Assembly: GCA_964390805.1 (NCBI GenBank)
Contig: CAYMKL010000079.1
Span: 1 to 33,307 of the forward strand
DNA from: CAYMKL01 sp964390805
GTDB lineage: Bacteria; Chloroflexota; Anaerolineae; VGOG01
Reading direction: 5' to 3'
Length of the DNA: 33,307 nt
Shown here: positions 15,552-22,930 of the stretch, piece by piece
How the letters are laid out: each line of letters starts with the position of its first letter
Numbering within the stretch: the first letter of the stretch is position 1
Made by a program: the position numbers and the translations under genes
The notes under the pieces: generated by a model
Database searches by the model: none
The model's input: the letters and a program-made list of their open reading frames with translations, nothing else
What the model was told of the DNA's origin: nothing

Positions 15552-15567
15552 TGTGACCAAGTTCACT
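15552..15567. promoter_or_regulatory. CRP-type site 1 (TGTGA-N6-TCACT)
   Basis: TGTGACCAAGTTCACT matches the CRP palindrome pattern TGTGA-N6-TCACA at nine of ten positions. Its centre is about 64 bases before the start expected from the -10 at 15612. Confidence 0.55.
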
Positions 15568-15574
15568 ACTAGAG

Positions 15575-15590
15575 TGTGAACTGGTTCATG
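15575..15590. promoter_or_regulatory. CRP-type site 2 (TGTGA-N6-TCATG)
   Basis: TGTGAACTGGTTCATG has a full left half and three of five positions of the right half. Its centre lies about 41.5 bases before the expected start, the position used by class II CRP activation. The two sites are 23 bases apart. Confidence 0.5.
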
Positions 15591-15611
15591 GAAAGAGTTC
15601 GTCATATCTTG

Positions 15612-15617
15612 TATAAT
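15612..15617 (+). promoter_or_regulatory. -10 element of the RiPP precursor promoter (no -35)
   Basis: A perfect TATAAT, with no recognisable -35 at the proper distance. The missing -35 together with the CRP-type sites upstream suggests an activator-dependent promoter. Confidence 0.55.
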
Positions 15618-15667
15618 AGAGTCAAGATTGAATCAACAGTCCCACATACGAAAGGAGGTGAATCAAA

Positions 15668-15952
15668 ATGTCGAAGGAGGCAGTAGAGGCCGTCATTGGC
15701 AAAGCGGTGTTGGACAGCGAGTTCCGCGAGGCCCTGTTCGCTAACCCCGACGAGGCGCTGGGGGGGTATGAGCTGGCTGAGGAAGAGATCGCTGCCCTCA
15801 AGTCTGTTGATGCGGAGACCATGGAGTCCTTCGCCGGCACCCTGGATGAGCGCATTTCCAAGGCTTTCGTCGTGATGAGTGGCGGCGGTGCCAGTCGCGG
15901 GCCTGGGAAACCCGAGATCGAGGAGCTGGTGACAGGGGTGCAGGAGTACTAG
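15668..15952 (+). CDS. NHLP-clan RiPP precursor-like peptide
   Basis: The ATG at 15668 has a near-perfect AAAGGAGGTG ribosome site. The 94-residue product begins MSKEAVEAVIGKAVLDSEFR and continues ALFANPDEALGGYELAEEEI, the pattern of nitrile-hydratase-like (NHLP) leader peptides, most like the Chloroflexota Os1348 and Franean1_4349 type families. The leader is about 1-65. The C-terminal part contains VVMSGGGASRGPGKP, with a Gly-rich stretch that could be a processing point, then an acidic tail ending in QEY. The core has no Cys and few Ser/Thr, so lanthipeptide or sactipeptide chemistry is not obvious. Next comes a hairpin, then a peptidase and a PqqD-containing protein, which supports precursor function. 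Confidence 0.78.
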   Translation: MSKEAVEAVIGKAVLDSEFREALFANPDEALGGYELAEEEIAALKSVDAETMESFAGTLDERISKAFVVMSGGGASRGPGKPEIEELVTGVQEY

Positions 15953-16015
15953 TTCCAACATCATCCCTCATCCCAGGACGTGGAGCATGGAGGCATCACC
16001 AGGGAGAAGAGAGCC

Positions 16016-16052
16016 ACATCGAGCCGTCTGAATCCAGCAGGCGGCTCGATGT
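16016..16052 (+). other. Strong stem-loop between precursor and peptidase genes
   Basis: ACATCGAGCCG (16016-16026) and CGGCTCGATGT (16042-16052) are exact complements; CTG/CAG and a G-T pair extend the stem to 15 pairs around AATCCAG. Only CTTTAG follows, so it is probably a leaky terminator or an RNA-stabilising structure that favours precursor expression. Confidence 0.6.
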
Positions 16053-16074
16053 CTTTAGTGGAGAACAGAACGAG

Positions 16075-17349
16075 ATGGCTGGTTTGAGCTTGGACTGGCG
16101 GTTGGCGCTTCTGCCCAACGGGCTACGACTGATAACCATTGCCCGACCCGGCACGCCCACCGTAGCAGTGCGGGCCTACGTCCGCGCTGGCAGCCGCTAC
16201 GACATTGAGCACAAGCTGCCCGATTCACCTGGCCCGCCCCTCGGTCTGGCCCATTTCACGGAGCATCTCCTGTTCAAGGGCACCCGCATCCGCAGCCAGC
16301 GGGAGCTCTTCGCTGCTGTGGAGCGGCTGGGAGGGGTGCTGGATGCGGGGACAACCAAGGAATACACCACCCTCTACTCTGTCACCCCTCGCCAGGGCCT
16401 GGTTATGGCCATAGATGTCCTGGCCGAGGTGCTGATGAAGCCTGCCCTGCGGGAAGAGGACTTCTGGGAGGAGAAGCTGGTCGTCCTGGAGGAGATCCGC
16501 CGCGCCCAGGATGGGCGGAACGTCATTTTCGACCTCTTCGCCGAGACCCTGTGGCAGGAGCACCCTCTGCGTCACCCTGCCCTGGGAACTCTGGAAGGAC
16601 TCCATGACCTGGATTACGAGTCGTTGCTCGCCTTCTATCGGCAAAGGTACGTGGCGGGCAACATGCTGTTGGTTGTGTGTGGCGACATCGAACACGAGGA
16701 GGCCAGACGACTGGTGGCCGGGAGGTTTGCTGGCCTTCCCGCTGGCCTGGAGCAGCCACCGCTGCCTGGGCACGAATCCCCCCTGAACGAGTCGCGATCT
16801 GCTGACTTGAACAAGGATGTCCATCAGATCCACCTGCTCATCGGTGTGCCCACCGTCAGCATGAAGCAAGAAGACAGGAGTGCCCTCAAGGTCGCGGAGC
16901 GGGTGCTGGGCATGGGGGGCAGCGCGCGGCTGTATCAGCGGCTGCGGGAGGAGACGCGACTGGTCTACAGCGTGAACACTGTGACGGCCCACTACGAGGA
17001 CGCCGGCTATTTCGCCGTCTACACCGCCTGCGATCCGCAGAATGTGGCCCAAGTGCAGCAGGTCATCCTGGAGGAGTGGGACAAGCTGCGTCGCCAGGAG
17101 GTGAGTGAGGACGAGTTGAGCGCGGCCAAGAGCAACTATGCCGGCACCCTGGCCCGGCGCTTTGAGACCAACCTGTCCCTGGCCAGTATCTTCGGGGTGG
17201 AGGGCTTGCTGCACCGTGTGGAGACCTTCGAAGAAGCCGTGGGGCGCATCAATGCCGTGCGGCGTGACGACGTCATGCGAGTGGCCCAAAAGTATCTGAA
17301 TGTGGAGTGCTACGTGGCTGTGTCGGTGGGACGAAAGGATGGGACGTGA
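16075..17349 (+). CDS. M16-family zinc peptidase
   Basis: This 424-residue protein has the inverted zinc motif of M16 peptidases, H60-F-T-E63-H64, with the third ligand E140 in VVLEEIRRAQD, 75 residues after H64. The later RLYQRLREETRLVYSV contains the Arg/Tyr-type substrate-holding region of the second half. The length fits a single M16 unit that works as a dimer or with a partner. Many bacterial RiPP clusters use M16 peptidases to remove leaders or mature peptides, and this one follows the precursor directly. No signal peptide is visible, so it should act in the cytoplasm. The ribosome site is weak (GTGGAG, 11 bases from the ATG). Confidence 0.88.
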   Translation: MAGLSLDWRLALLPNGLRLITIARPGTPTVAVRAYVRAGSRYDIEHKLPDSPGPPLGLAHFTEHLLFKGTRIRSQRELFAAVERLGGVLDAGTTKEYTTLYSVTPRQGLVMAIDVLAEVLMKPALREEDFWEEKLVVLEEIRRAQDGRNVIFDLFAETLWQEHPLRHPALGTLEGLHDLDYESLLAFYRQRYVAGNMLLVVCGDIEHEEARRLVAGRFAGLPAGLEQPPLPGHESPLNESRSADLNKDVHQIHLLIGVPTVSMKQEDRSALKVAERVLGMGGSARLYQRLREETRLVYSVNTVTAHYEDAGYFAVYTACDPQNVAQVQQVILEEWDKLRRQEVSEDELSAAKSNYAGTLARRFETNLSLASIFGVEGLLHRVETFEEAVGRINAVRRDDVMRVAQKYLNVECYVAVSVGRKDGT

Positions 17350-17415
17350 TGCGCAAAACGTGATGCGTGAGCAAAGAGTCACGGATCACTCTTACGGTTT
17401 GAAAGGAGTCGGCAC

Positions 17416-20400
17416 ATGGAAGTCACATCGCTCTGGGGTACATTGAAACAGGCCGCCAGCCAGCCCGATGAGCGTGGGCTGGGGTTGTGGGCCTGGCTTA
17501 GGGAGAAGGTGGATCTGCCCCATTACAGACCCAAGGCAGCGCCCGGAGTTGTGGCCCGTCAATTGATCGGCCGCGAGGGAGAATACGTCGTCCTCAAGAA
17601 TCCGGCCCCCAAGACCTACTATCGGCTGAGCGACCGGGACCATTTCCTGTGGCAGCGCATGGACGGCACCCAGACGGTGAAAGACCTGGTGGTGGCCTAT
17701 TTTCTTCAGTATGGTTCCTTCGCCTTCGCCCGTGTGGCCACGCTGGTGGGGGAGCTCAAGGCCAATCTCTTTCTGACCGAGCAGCCGGTCAATATCTACC
17801 AGCAGGTGGGCCATCAGTTGCAGCGTCGCCGCCCGACCCATCGGCTGGGTCGGATCTGGCAGGCCTTCCTGCAAAAGCAGTTCGCCATCAAGGGCCTGGA
17901 CCGCCTGGTGGGATGGCTCTATCGGTGGGGCGGCTGGCTGCTGTTCACCTGGCCGCTGCTGGTGCTCTATCTCGTCTTGAGCACCCTGGGGTTGTACTGT
18001 TTCGCCAAAGCCCTCAACGCTGGCAGTTTCGGCGTGGTGACCATTGCAGGCTCCTACCGCCTGGGCGTCATCGGTCTCATCGTGGCCAACCTGGTTTCTA
18101 TCTTGGTCCACGAGATATCCCACGCCCTCACCGTCAAACACTATGGGCGCGAGGTGCGGCGGGGCGGATTCATGATCTACTTTGGTATGCCGGCCTTCTT
18201 CGTGGACACCACCGACATCTGGCTGGAGGGCAAGCGGGCCCGCCTGGCCGTCACCTGGGCTGGCCCCTATTCGGGGCTTGTCCTGGGCGGCTTGGCCAGC
18301 ATCGTCATCATTCTATGGCCAGGGTTCGCCCTCAACGCGCTGCTATTCCAATTCGCCTTCCTCTGCTATCTGACGGTCTTTCTCAACCTCAATCCCCTGC
18401 TGGAGCTGGATGGCTATTACATGCTCATGGACTGGCTGGACATCCCCATGCTGCGCCGCAAGTCCCTGGAGTTCATAGGGGCAGGGTTGTGGGAGAAACT
18501 CAAGGGGATCAGGGGGGGCGGTAAAGCTTTGACAGGAGCTCCAGGCTCGTTTTCCAGGGAGGAAAGGATATTCACCATTTTCGGCCTGTTGTCGGCCGCC
18601 TGGACCGGCTACGCCATCTTCGCGGGCGGCTACTTCTGGCAGGCGCGGCTGGCCGGGGCGGTGCGCAGCCTTTGGGCCCAGGGGGGTAGCGTGAGGAACA
18701 TCGTCATGGGTCTGTTGGCGGTGACCCTCAGCTTGCCCTTCGTTCTGTCCATCGGCCTTTATCTGCTCGGGCTGGCCCGCAGAATCCTGGACTGGGTAGC
18801 TCGACGCGGCTTCTTCGCCAACACCTGGAACGTGGCCATCATCTTCGTGGTCGTCGCAGCAGCCGTGGCTGCTGCCCCCGGCTATCTCGGCCATCCTGAC
18901 CTTCTCCCGCTCATCGGCCTGGTGGCCCTGGCGGTGGCCGTTTTCTTCGCCCGACAAAACGCTGAGAACTACGCCGGCTCTCGCTTCGCCCTCACCTTCT
19001 GGTTGCTGGGGCTGTGCCCGTTGGCCCTGTTGCTGAAGCTTGTCCTGAGCTTGGCCGAAGGAGAGGTGGGAAGCGTGGCTGTAGGCTGGCATCTCTTGAG
19101 CCCCGATTTCCTCGGACCCGTCGCTGCCGGCCTGGGCCATCTGGCCTACGCCTGTCTCTTGCTAACCGGCCTGTTGCTGTTTGCCGACACGAATCTCAAG
19201 GAGCTTAGCTCTTTGGAGAAGGCCCTGCTGGCCCTGGGGGTGGTGATCAGCTACGGGCTGGTGCTGTTCATGGCCCAGCAAGCGGCGAGCCTCTTCGACC
19301 TGGAAGCTCTGCTGGTCGTCAGCGGCTCTCTGTTTCCCCTACTGGCCCTGACTCTGTTGGTGCCCACCCTCTTCTCCTTCTGGCGAACGAGCTTCGGCCC
19401 GGCCTGGATGACCCTCTCCCTGGCCCTGGGCGGGCTGGCGGCCGTGACCCTCTTGTACCTGTCTTCACCGTTTCCCTATCTTCTCCTGGCGGCCAGTCTC
19501 TTTCTCCATCACCTGGCCCATACTCAAGTGACCTTCCTCGTAGGCCAGCCGGAGGCCACCCTCGACCTCAGCGATCAACACCGGCTGCAACGGGCCTTTG
19601 CCTGGACGGTAGCCAGCATCTTCGGCCAGCTCCACGAGATCGGTGGCGACCGCCCCGCCCGCGTCTTGGCCGAACGGTTCAACAACTACGCCCTCGCCGC
19701 TGGCTGGGGGGTCAGCTTGGTCACAAGCCAGGTGGGTGATTCCTTGCCTGCTGACCTCAGCCTAATCGAGCGGGGCGAGATCTACGCCGCGGCCCTGACC
19801 CTGCTTCTCGACCTCGTGGCCCAGGAGGTGGGGGAGAAGTTGACAGTGCGGGCTTTGCAGCGGGCCTACGATGGACTCCCCTGGGAGGAGCGGGAGGTCG
19901 GGGCCCAATATCTATTTCGGGAGGTGGAACGGGCCGAGGCCCTGAGCCGGGAGTTCCAGGCCACTCACCAGGACTACCGGGGATTGTTGCGGCGCATGCC
20001 CCTTTTCGCTACCATGGATGAAGCGGAGATTGATCTCCTTCTCTCGCGTCTTAGGGCGGAGCATTGCTCGCCGGGACAGGCCATCATCCGCCAGGGGGAG
20101 CGAGGAGACAGATTCCACATCATCAAGCGAGGGCACGTGGAGGTGACAGTGCGGAACGAGCGGGGAGTCTCTGAAGTGGTCAACCAACTGGCCCGCGGCG
20201 ATTACTTCGGCGAGCTGGCTCTGCTGCGGGACTCTCCGCGCAACGCCACCTGCCAGGCTACTGTGCCCACGGAGGTCTTGTCCCTGAGCCGGCAGGATTT
20301 CGACCGTCTGGTCAAGGCTCGCTTCGCCCTGCGGGAAAAAGTGGATCGTTCTATCGCCCGGGCCGATCTATTGCGGCGGATACCTCTCTTCACCGAACTC

Positions 20401-20781
20401 GACGCCCTGCAGATTCAACTCATTGCCGCCCAACTGAGGGAAGAGACGCATGAGCCCGGCGCGGCCATCATCCGCCAGGGGGAGCTAGGGGAGACCTTCT
20501 ACGTGATCGAGTCGGGGCGGGTGCAGGTATCGGTGGTTCAGGATGGGGAGGAGAGAGTGATCGCCGAGCGAGGGCCAGGCGAATACGTGGGGGAGATCGC
20601 CCTGCTGCTCAAGGTGCCGCGCACGGCCACGGTCAAGGCCCTGATGCCGACCCGCATGTTGGCCCTGCACAAAGATGATTTCGACCGGTTGGTGGTCAAG
20701 CACCTGTATGTCAGTCGAGGGCTGGAGCGGGAGACGAGTCGGCGGATGATTGATCTACGGCGGGCAGCCCCAGCCGCCTAA
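17416..20781 (+). CDS. PqqD-like / M50 membrane metalloprotease / two cNMP-binding domains
   Basis: GAAAGGAGT precedes the ATG. The 1121-residue chain starts with a PqqD-like peptide-recognition domain (about 35-115; YVVLKNPAPKTYYRLSDRDHFLWQRMDGTQTV). A polytopic membrane region follows with an M50 active site: H232-E-I-S-H236 and the third ligand D332 in LNPLLELDGYY. More hydrophobic helices run to about 730. A helical cytoplasmic part and two cNMP domains finish the protein (about 855-975 with YFGELALLRDSPRNAT, and 985-1100 with YVGEIALLLKVPRTAT). PqqD-like domains bind RiPP leaders, so this protein could take the precursor to the membrane and cut or export it under cyclic-nucleotide control. 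A dispersed repeat is translated near residue 540 (KLVLSLAEG). Confidence 0.88.
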   Translation: MEVTSLWGTLKQAASQPDERGLGLWAWLREKVDLPHYRPKAAPGVVARQLIGREGEYVVLKNPAPKTYYRLSDRDHFLWQRMDGTQTVKDLVVAYFLQYGSFAFARVATLVGELKANLFLTEQPVNIYQQVGHQLQRRRPTHRLGRIWQAFLQKQFAIKGLDRLVGWLYRWGGWLLFTWPLLVLYLVLSTLGLYCFAKALNAGSFGVVTIAGSYRLGVIGLIVANLVSILVHEISHALTVKHYGREVRRGGFMIYFGMPAFFVDTTDIWLEGKRARLAVTWAGPYSGLVLGGLASIVIILWPGFALNALLFQFAFLCYLTVFLNLNPLLELDGYYMLMDWLDIPMLRRKSLEFIGAGLWEKLKGIRGGGKALTGAPGSFSREERIFTIFGLLSAAWTGYAIFAGGYFWQARLAGAVRSLWAQGGSVRNIVMGLLAVTLSLPFVLSIGLYLLGLARRILDWVARRGFFANTWNVAIIFVVVAAAVAAAPGYLGHPDLLPLIGLVALAVAVFFARQNAENYAGSRFALTFWLLGLCPLALLLKLVLSLAEGEVGSVAVGWHLLSPDFLGPVAAGLGHLAYACLLLTGLLLFADTNLKELSSLEKALLALGVVISYGLVLFMAQQAASLFDLEALLVVSGSLFPLLALTLLVPTLFSFWRTSFGPAWMTLSLALGGLAAVTLLYLSSPFPYLLLAASLFLHHLAHTQVTFLVGQPEATLDLSDQHRLQRAFAWTVASIFGQLHEIGGDRPARVLAERFNNYALAAGWGVSLVTSQVGDSLPADLSLIERGEIYAAALTLLLDLVAQEVGEKLTVRALQRAYDGLPWEEREVGAQYLFREVERAEALSREFQATHQDYRGLLRRMPLFATMDEAEIDLLLSRLRAEHCSPGQAIIRQGERGDRFHIIKRGHVEVTVRNERGVSEVVNQLARGDYFGELALLRDSPRNATCQATVPTEVLSLSRQDFDRLVKARFALREKVDRSIARADLLRRIPLFTELDALQIQLIAAQLREETHEPGAAIIRQGELGETFYVIESGRVQVSVVQDGEERVIAERGPGEYVGEIALLLKVPRTATVKALMPTRMLALHKDDFDRLVVKHLYVSRGLERETSRRMIDLRRAAPAA
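19035..19062. repeat. Variant GAGCTTG-type dispersed repeat in the M50 fusion gene
   Basis: Two GAGCTTG-like words (GAAGCTTGTCC, TGAGCTTGGCCGAAGGA) lie in tandem and encode KLVLSLAEG, a peptide string typical of translated copies of this repeat. Confidence 0.45.
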
Positions 20782-20790
20782 CACCCCGGT

Positions 20791-20819
20791 TTGCGCCGAC
20801 GGGATTCATAGGCTATAAT
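20791..20819 (+). promoter_or_regulatory. Internal promoter before the small zinc protein
   Basis: TTGCGC (20791-20796), a 17-base spacer and a perfect TATAAT (20814-20819). It starts ten bases after the stop of the M50 fusion gene. Confidence 0.6.
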
Positions 20820-20836
20820 ATGCAAAAGGAGGGATT

Positions 20837-21049
20837 ATGAACTGTTGGCACTGTGATAGGCCAGCTTATGGCACATGTCGGTTCTGTGGGCGGGGGGTAT
20901 GCAAGGAGCACACCCAGACCTTGCCCCACATTGAAGAGGTTTATCGCGACGACCAGGGGATGCACAAGGCGCTGGTGGTGGCTGATGCCCTGTGGTGCGG
21001 GGTCTGTCAGCCCAAGGAAGACCCCGTGGAATTGCCGCAGTTGAAATGA
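20837..21049 (+). CDS. Small B-box-like zinc-binding protein
   Basis: An AAAGGAGG site precedes the ATG. The 70-residue protein begins MNCWHCDRPAYGTCRFCGRG and has Cys3, 6, 14, 17 and 22 plus His25, with a further CGVC near residues 54-57. This pattern suits a two-zinc B-box or treble-clef-like fold. It has its own promoter but sits between two cNMP-domain genes, 28 bases before the next, so it is probably part of the same locus. I cannot assign a function; a protein-protein adaptor is the usual role of such folds. Confidence 0.7.
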   Translation: MNCWHCDRPAYGTCRFCGRGVCKEHTQTLPHIEEVYRDDQGMHKALVVADALWCGVCQPKEDPVELPQLK

Positions 21050-21076
21050 GAGCTTCTCCAGAAGAAGGGGCAAGCC

Positions 21077-21565
21077 ATGACCACCGTAAGCACCGAGATA
21101 TTGCGCAGCCTGCTCTTTCTGGAATTGGCCGGACCGGACGTGCTGGAGGGGTTGGCCAAGGCGGCGGTAGAGAGGAGCTTCCAGCCGGGCCAGGTCATCC
21201 TCCAGGAGGGCTCCACCGGCCGCGAGTTGTATCTGATCGTCGAAGGGCTGGTGGAGGTGGTGAAAGGGCATGGTGCCGAAGAGACAGTACTCGCCACGCG
21301 TGGCCCGGGAGGCTTCTTCGGCGAGATGGGGATCATTGAGGCCAGCTCTCGCTTCGCCACCATTCGTGCACTGGAGCCCACTCGCCTGTTGGAGTTCTCC
21401 GAACACGAACTGCGTTCCGTGCTGGCCGAGCAGCCCATGCTGCTATATCGCATCTCCCAGGTGCTCAGCGCCCGGCTGCGCGAGGCCGATCTACAAATGA
21501 TCGCCGACGCCCATGAGAATTTGGTGGTCCTGGACTTGCGGGATAGTGAGAAAACATTGCGGTGA
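21077..21565 (+). CDS. Stand-alone cyclic-nucleotide-binding domain protein
   Basis: This 162-residue protein is almost entirely one cNMP-binding domain (about 10-125): LRSLLFLELAGPDVLEGLAKAA, the FQPGQVILQEGSTGRELYLIVEG beta roll, and the cassette FFGEMGIIEASSRFATI. The cassette has S-S-R-F in place of the usual P-R-S/T-A, so nucleotide binding may be weaker or changed. There is no DNA-binding or catalytic part; a helical tail ends the chain. It could be a buffer or regulatory subunit for the M50 fusion upstream. It is the last gene before the repeat region. Confidence 0.82.
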   Translation: MTTVSTEILRSLLFLELAGPDVLEGLAKAAVERSFQPGQVILQEGSTGRELYLIVEGLVEVVKGHGAEETVLATRGPGGFFGEMGIIEASSRFATIRALEPTRLLEFSEHELRSVLAEQPMLLYRISQVLSARLREADLQMIADAHENLVVLDLRDSEKTLR

Positions 21566-21581
21566 ATGGGGGCAAAGGTTT

Positions 21582-21599
21582 AGTTTACGTAAGTAAACT
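21582..21599. repeat. Hairpin repeat copy with 7-base-pair stem
   Basis: AGTTTAC-GTAA-GTAAACT, a perfect inverted repeat followed by TTAAAGAAAT. It is the best-paired copy of the array and lies 17 bases after the stop of the cNMP gene. Confidence 0.65.
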
Positions 21600-22110
21600 T
21601 AAAGAAATGATATATATAAGCGAGGTTTGGCGAGAAGAAGATTGAAATCGAGAGATGTGGTGTAGTGCGGGCGACAGCCTGGTTGAGCCTGGCAACGAAC
21701 TCGGTGCAGAGAGGACGAAAGTCTGATCTACATAAGAAAGATTAAAAGAGCCCAGATGAACAGGCGGCAAAAACCTGATTTGCGTCGGGCAAGTTGAAGA
21801 AACAGTATAGAAACGCTAGATACGATTAGATAGAGGTTGAAGCTGGGAGATGGGGATACAATATCGAGCACTTTGAGCTTGTCGTCAACTTGAGCAATCT
21901 AGGACCTGAGCGCTCCACAGATGGGCTCAGGGCAGGGCCATTGACACATCCTTCTCCCACTGAGCGTCCGAAAAAGGACTTTTTATTGGGTCTTTTTGGG
22001 AGGTGATTGCCTTTCTGGAGCAACAACTCAACGGGCGTGGAGTCCCTGAGTTCGGGTGCGGTGTGGAGGAGTCTGGGAGGATATCCCGGAGGATAGTTGG
22101 CGAGAAACGT

Positions 22111-22223
22111 GCTTTGCGTAAGAAAGCTTGAAAAGAGACTCTGGCGAATACGAGGCCAGAAACTTGGTTTACGTAAGAAACCTTAAAGAAATAACATAAA
22201 AAGCACAGATTTTATGAGAAATC
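22111..22223. repeat. Three hairpin repeat copies with changed but matching stems
   Basis: GCTTT-GCGTAAG-AAAGC (22111-22127), GGTTT-ACGTAAG-AAACC (22166-22182) and GATTT-TATGAG-AAATC (22208-22223). The second stem pair differs in each (C-G, G-C, A-T) yet pairing is kept. The first two are followed by TTGAAAAGA or TTAAAGAAAT. Confidence 0.65.
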
Positions 22224-22372
22224 GGGTGATACTGAGAATTGGCTGGAGTTCGGGCGCCGGTGTGGTTGGGATAGAGAAGACGTGATGGTGAATAAGGAGT
22301 AAAAGGCTAGTCTACATAAGATGTCCTGCGGAATTGATATGGTAAGGCCAGATTAGGCTAGAAACAAATTGA

Positions 22373-22930
22373 AGTGGTCTGATCTTGGATCACGCCTACT
22401 ACTCGGCGCCCTTCCGCCTCGTGGGACAGAAGCCATGGGTGCGCGGCGGCGGCCGAGAGATCCAGATGTTCACCAGAGACTAGCAACTGGTGATCACTCA
22501 CCCCCGTGCCCAACGTCGCGGCCAACGGTGCACCCGTCTGGATCACCTGCCATCTCACAAGGTGCCCGGCCTGATCCTGACCCGCGACGCGTGTCGACAG
22601 CAGGCGTCCGAGATCGGGGCTGCCACGCAAGAGGTGGTCGATGGCCTGCTGGACCACCGACCCGAGGATCGGCTGCGCACGGCCGGACGGCTGTTACGTC
22701 TCGGCGACCGCTTTGGCCCCCAACGGCTCGAAGCGGCCTGTGGCCGGGCGCTGCGCTTCAACGACCCGGCATACCTGACTATCAAGCGCATCCTGGAACA
22801 AGGGCTGGATGTCGAAGAAGTGTCTGCCATCGCCCCACCACCGGCCATGACATTCGCCTTCAACTTCAATTTAGCCGAAAACCAATGGACCCTTATCGGG
22901 CGAAAATTGACACGAACCTGGTATACATAA
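22373..22930 (+). pseudogene. IS21-family transposase (IstA) C-terminal remnant
   Basis: Reading one frame from 22385 gives LDHAYYSAPFRLVGQKPWVR, then TRD, an in-frame TAG at 22481-22483, and QLVITHPRAQRRGQRCTRLD, IGAATQEVVDGLLDHRPEDR, LLRLGDRFGPQRLEAACGRA and LRFNDPAYLTIKRILEQGLD. This order matches the C-terminal third of IS21-type IstA transposases. The catalytic DDE part, the N-terminus, the IstB gene and terminal repeats are all missing, and a stop interrupts the frame. It is therefore a decayed fragment. It is GC-rich and abruptly bounded by the AT-rich repeat array on both sides. Confidence 0.8.

Noticed and set aside
16225..17382. 385-residue open frame on the minus strand
   Set aside because: It mirrors the M16 peptidase gene, is rich in His, Gln and Leu, and shows no motif or ribosome site.
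17366..17383. CRP-type site before the M50 fusion gene (CGTGA-N8-TCACG)
   Set aside because: The spacer is eight bases, not six, the halves are only partial, and no promoter lies in register.
17649..18524. 291-residue open frame on the plus strand
   Set aside because: It lies wholly inside the PqqD-M50 gene in another frame, with a Gly/Pro/Arg/His-rich product and no domain; it is a GC-driven shadow.
18343..19140. 265-residue minus-strand open frame
   Set aside because: Antisense to the M50 membrane region, with low-complexity Gln/Glu/Gly content; a shadow.
21582..21599. parS-like centromere site
   Set aside because: AGTTTACGTAAGTAAACT only loosely resembles the parS palindrome TGTTTCACGTGAAACA, and no parAB genes are in the window.
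21826..22026. 66-residue minus-strand open frame in the repeat region
   Set aside because: No ribosome site, no recognisable domain, and it covers repeat sequence.
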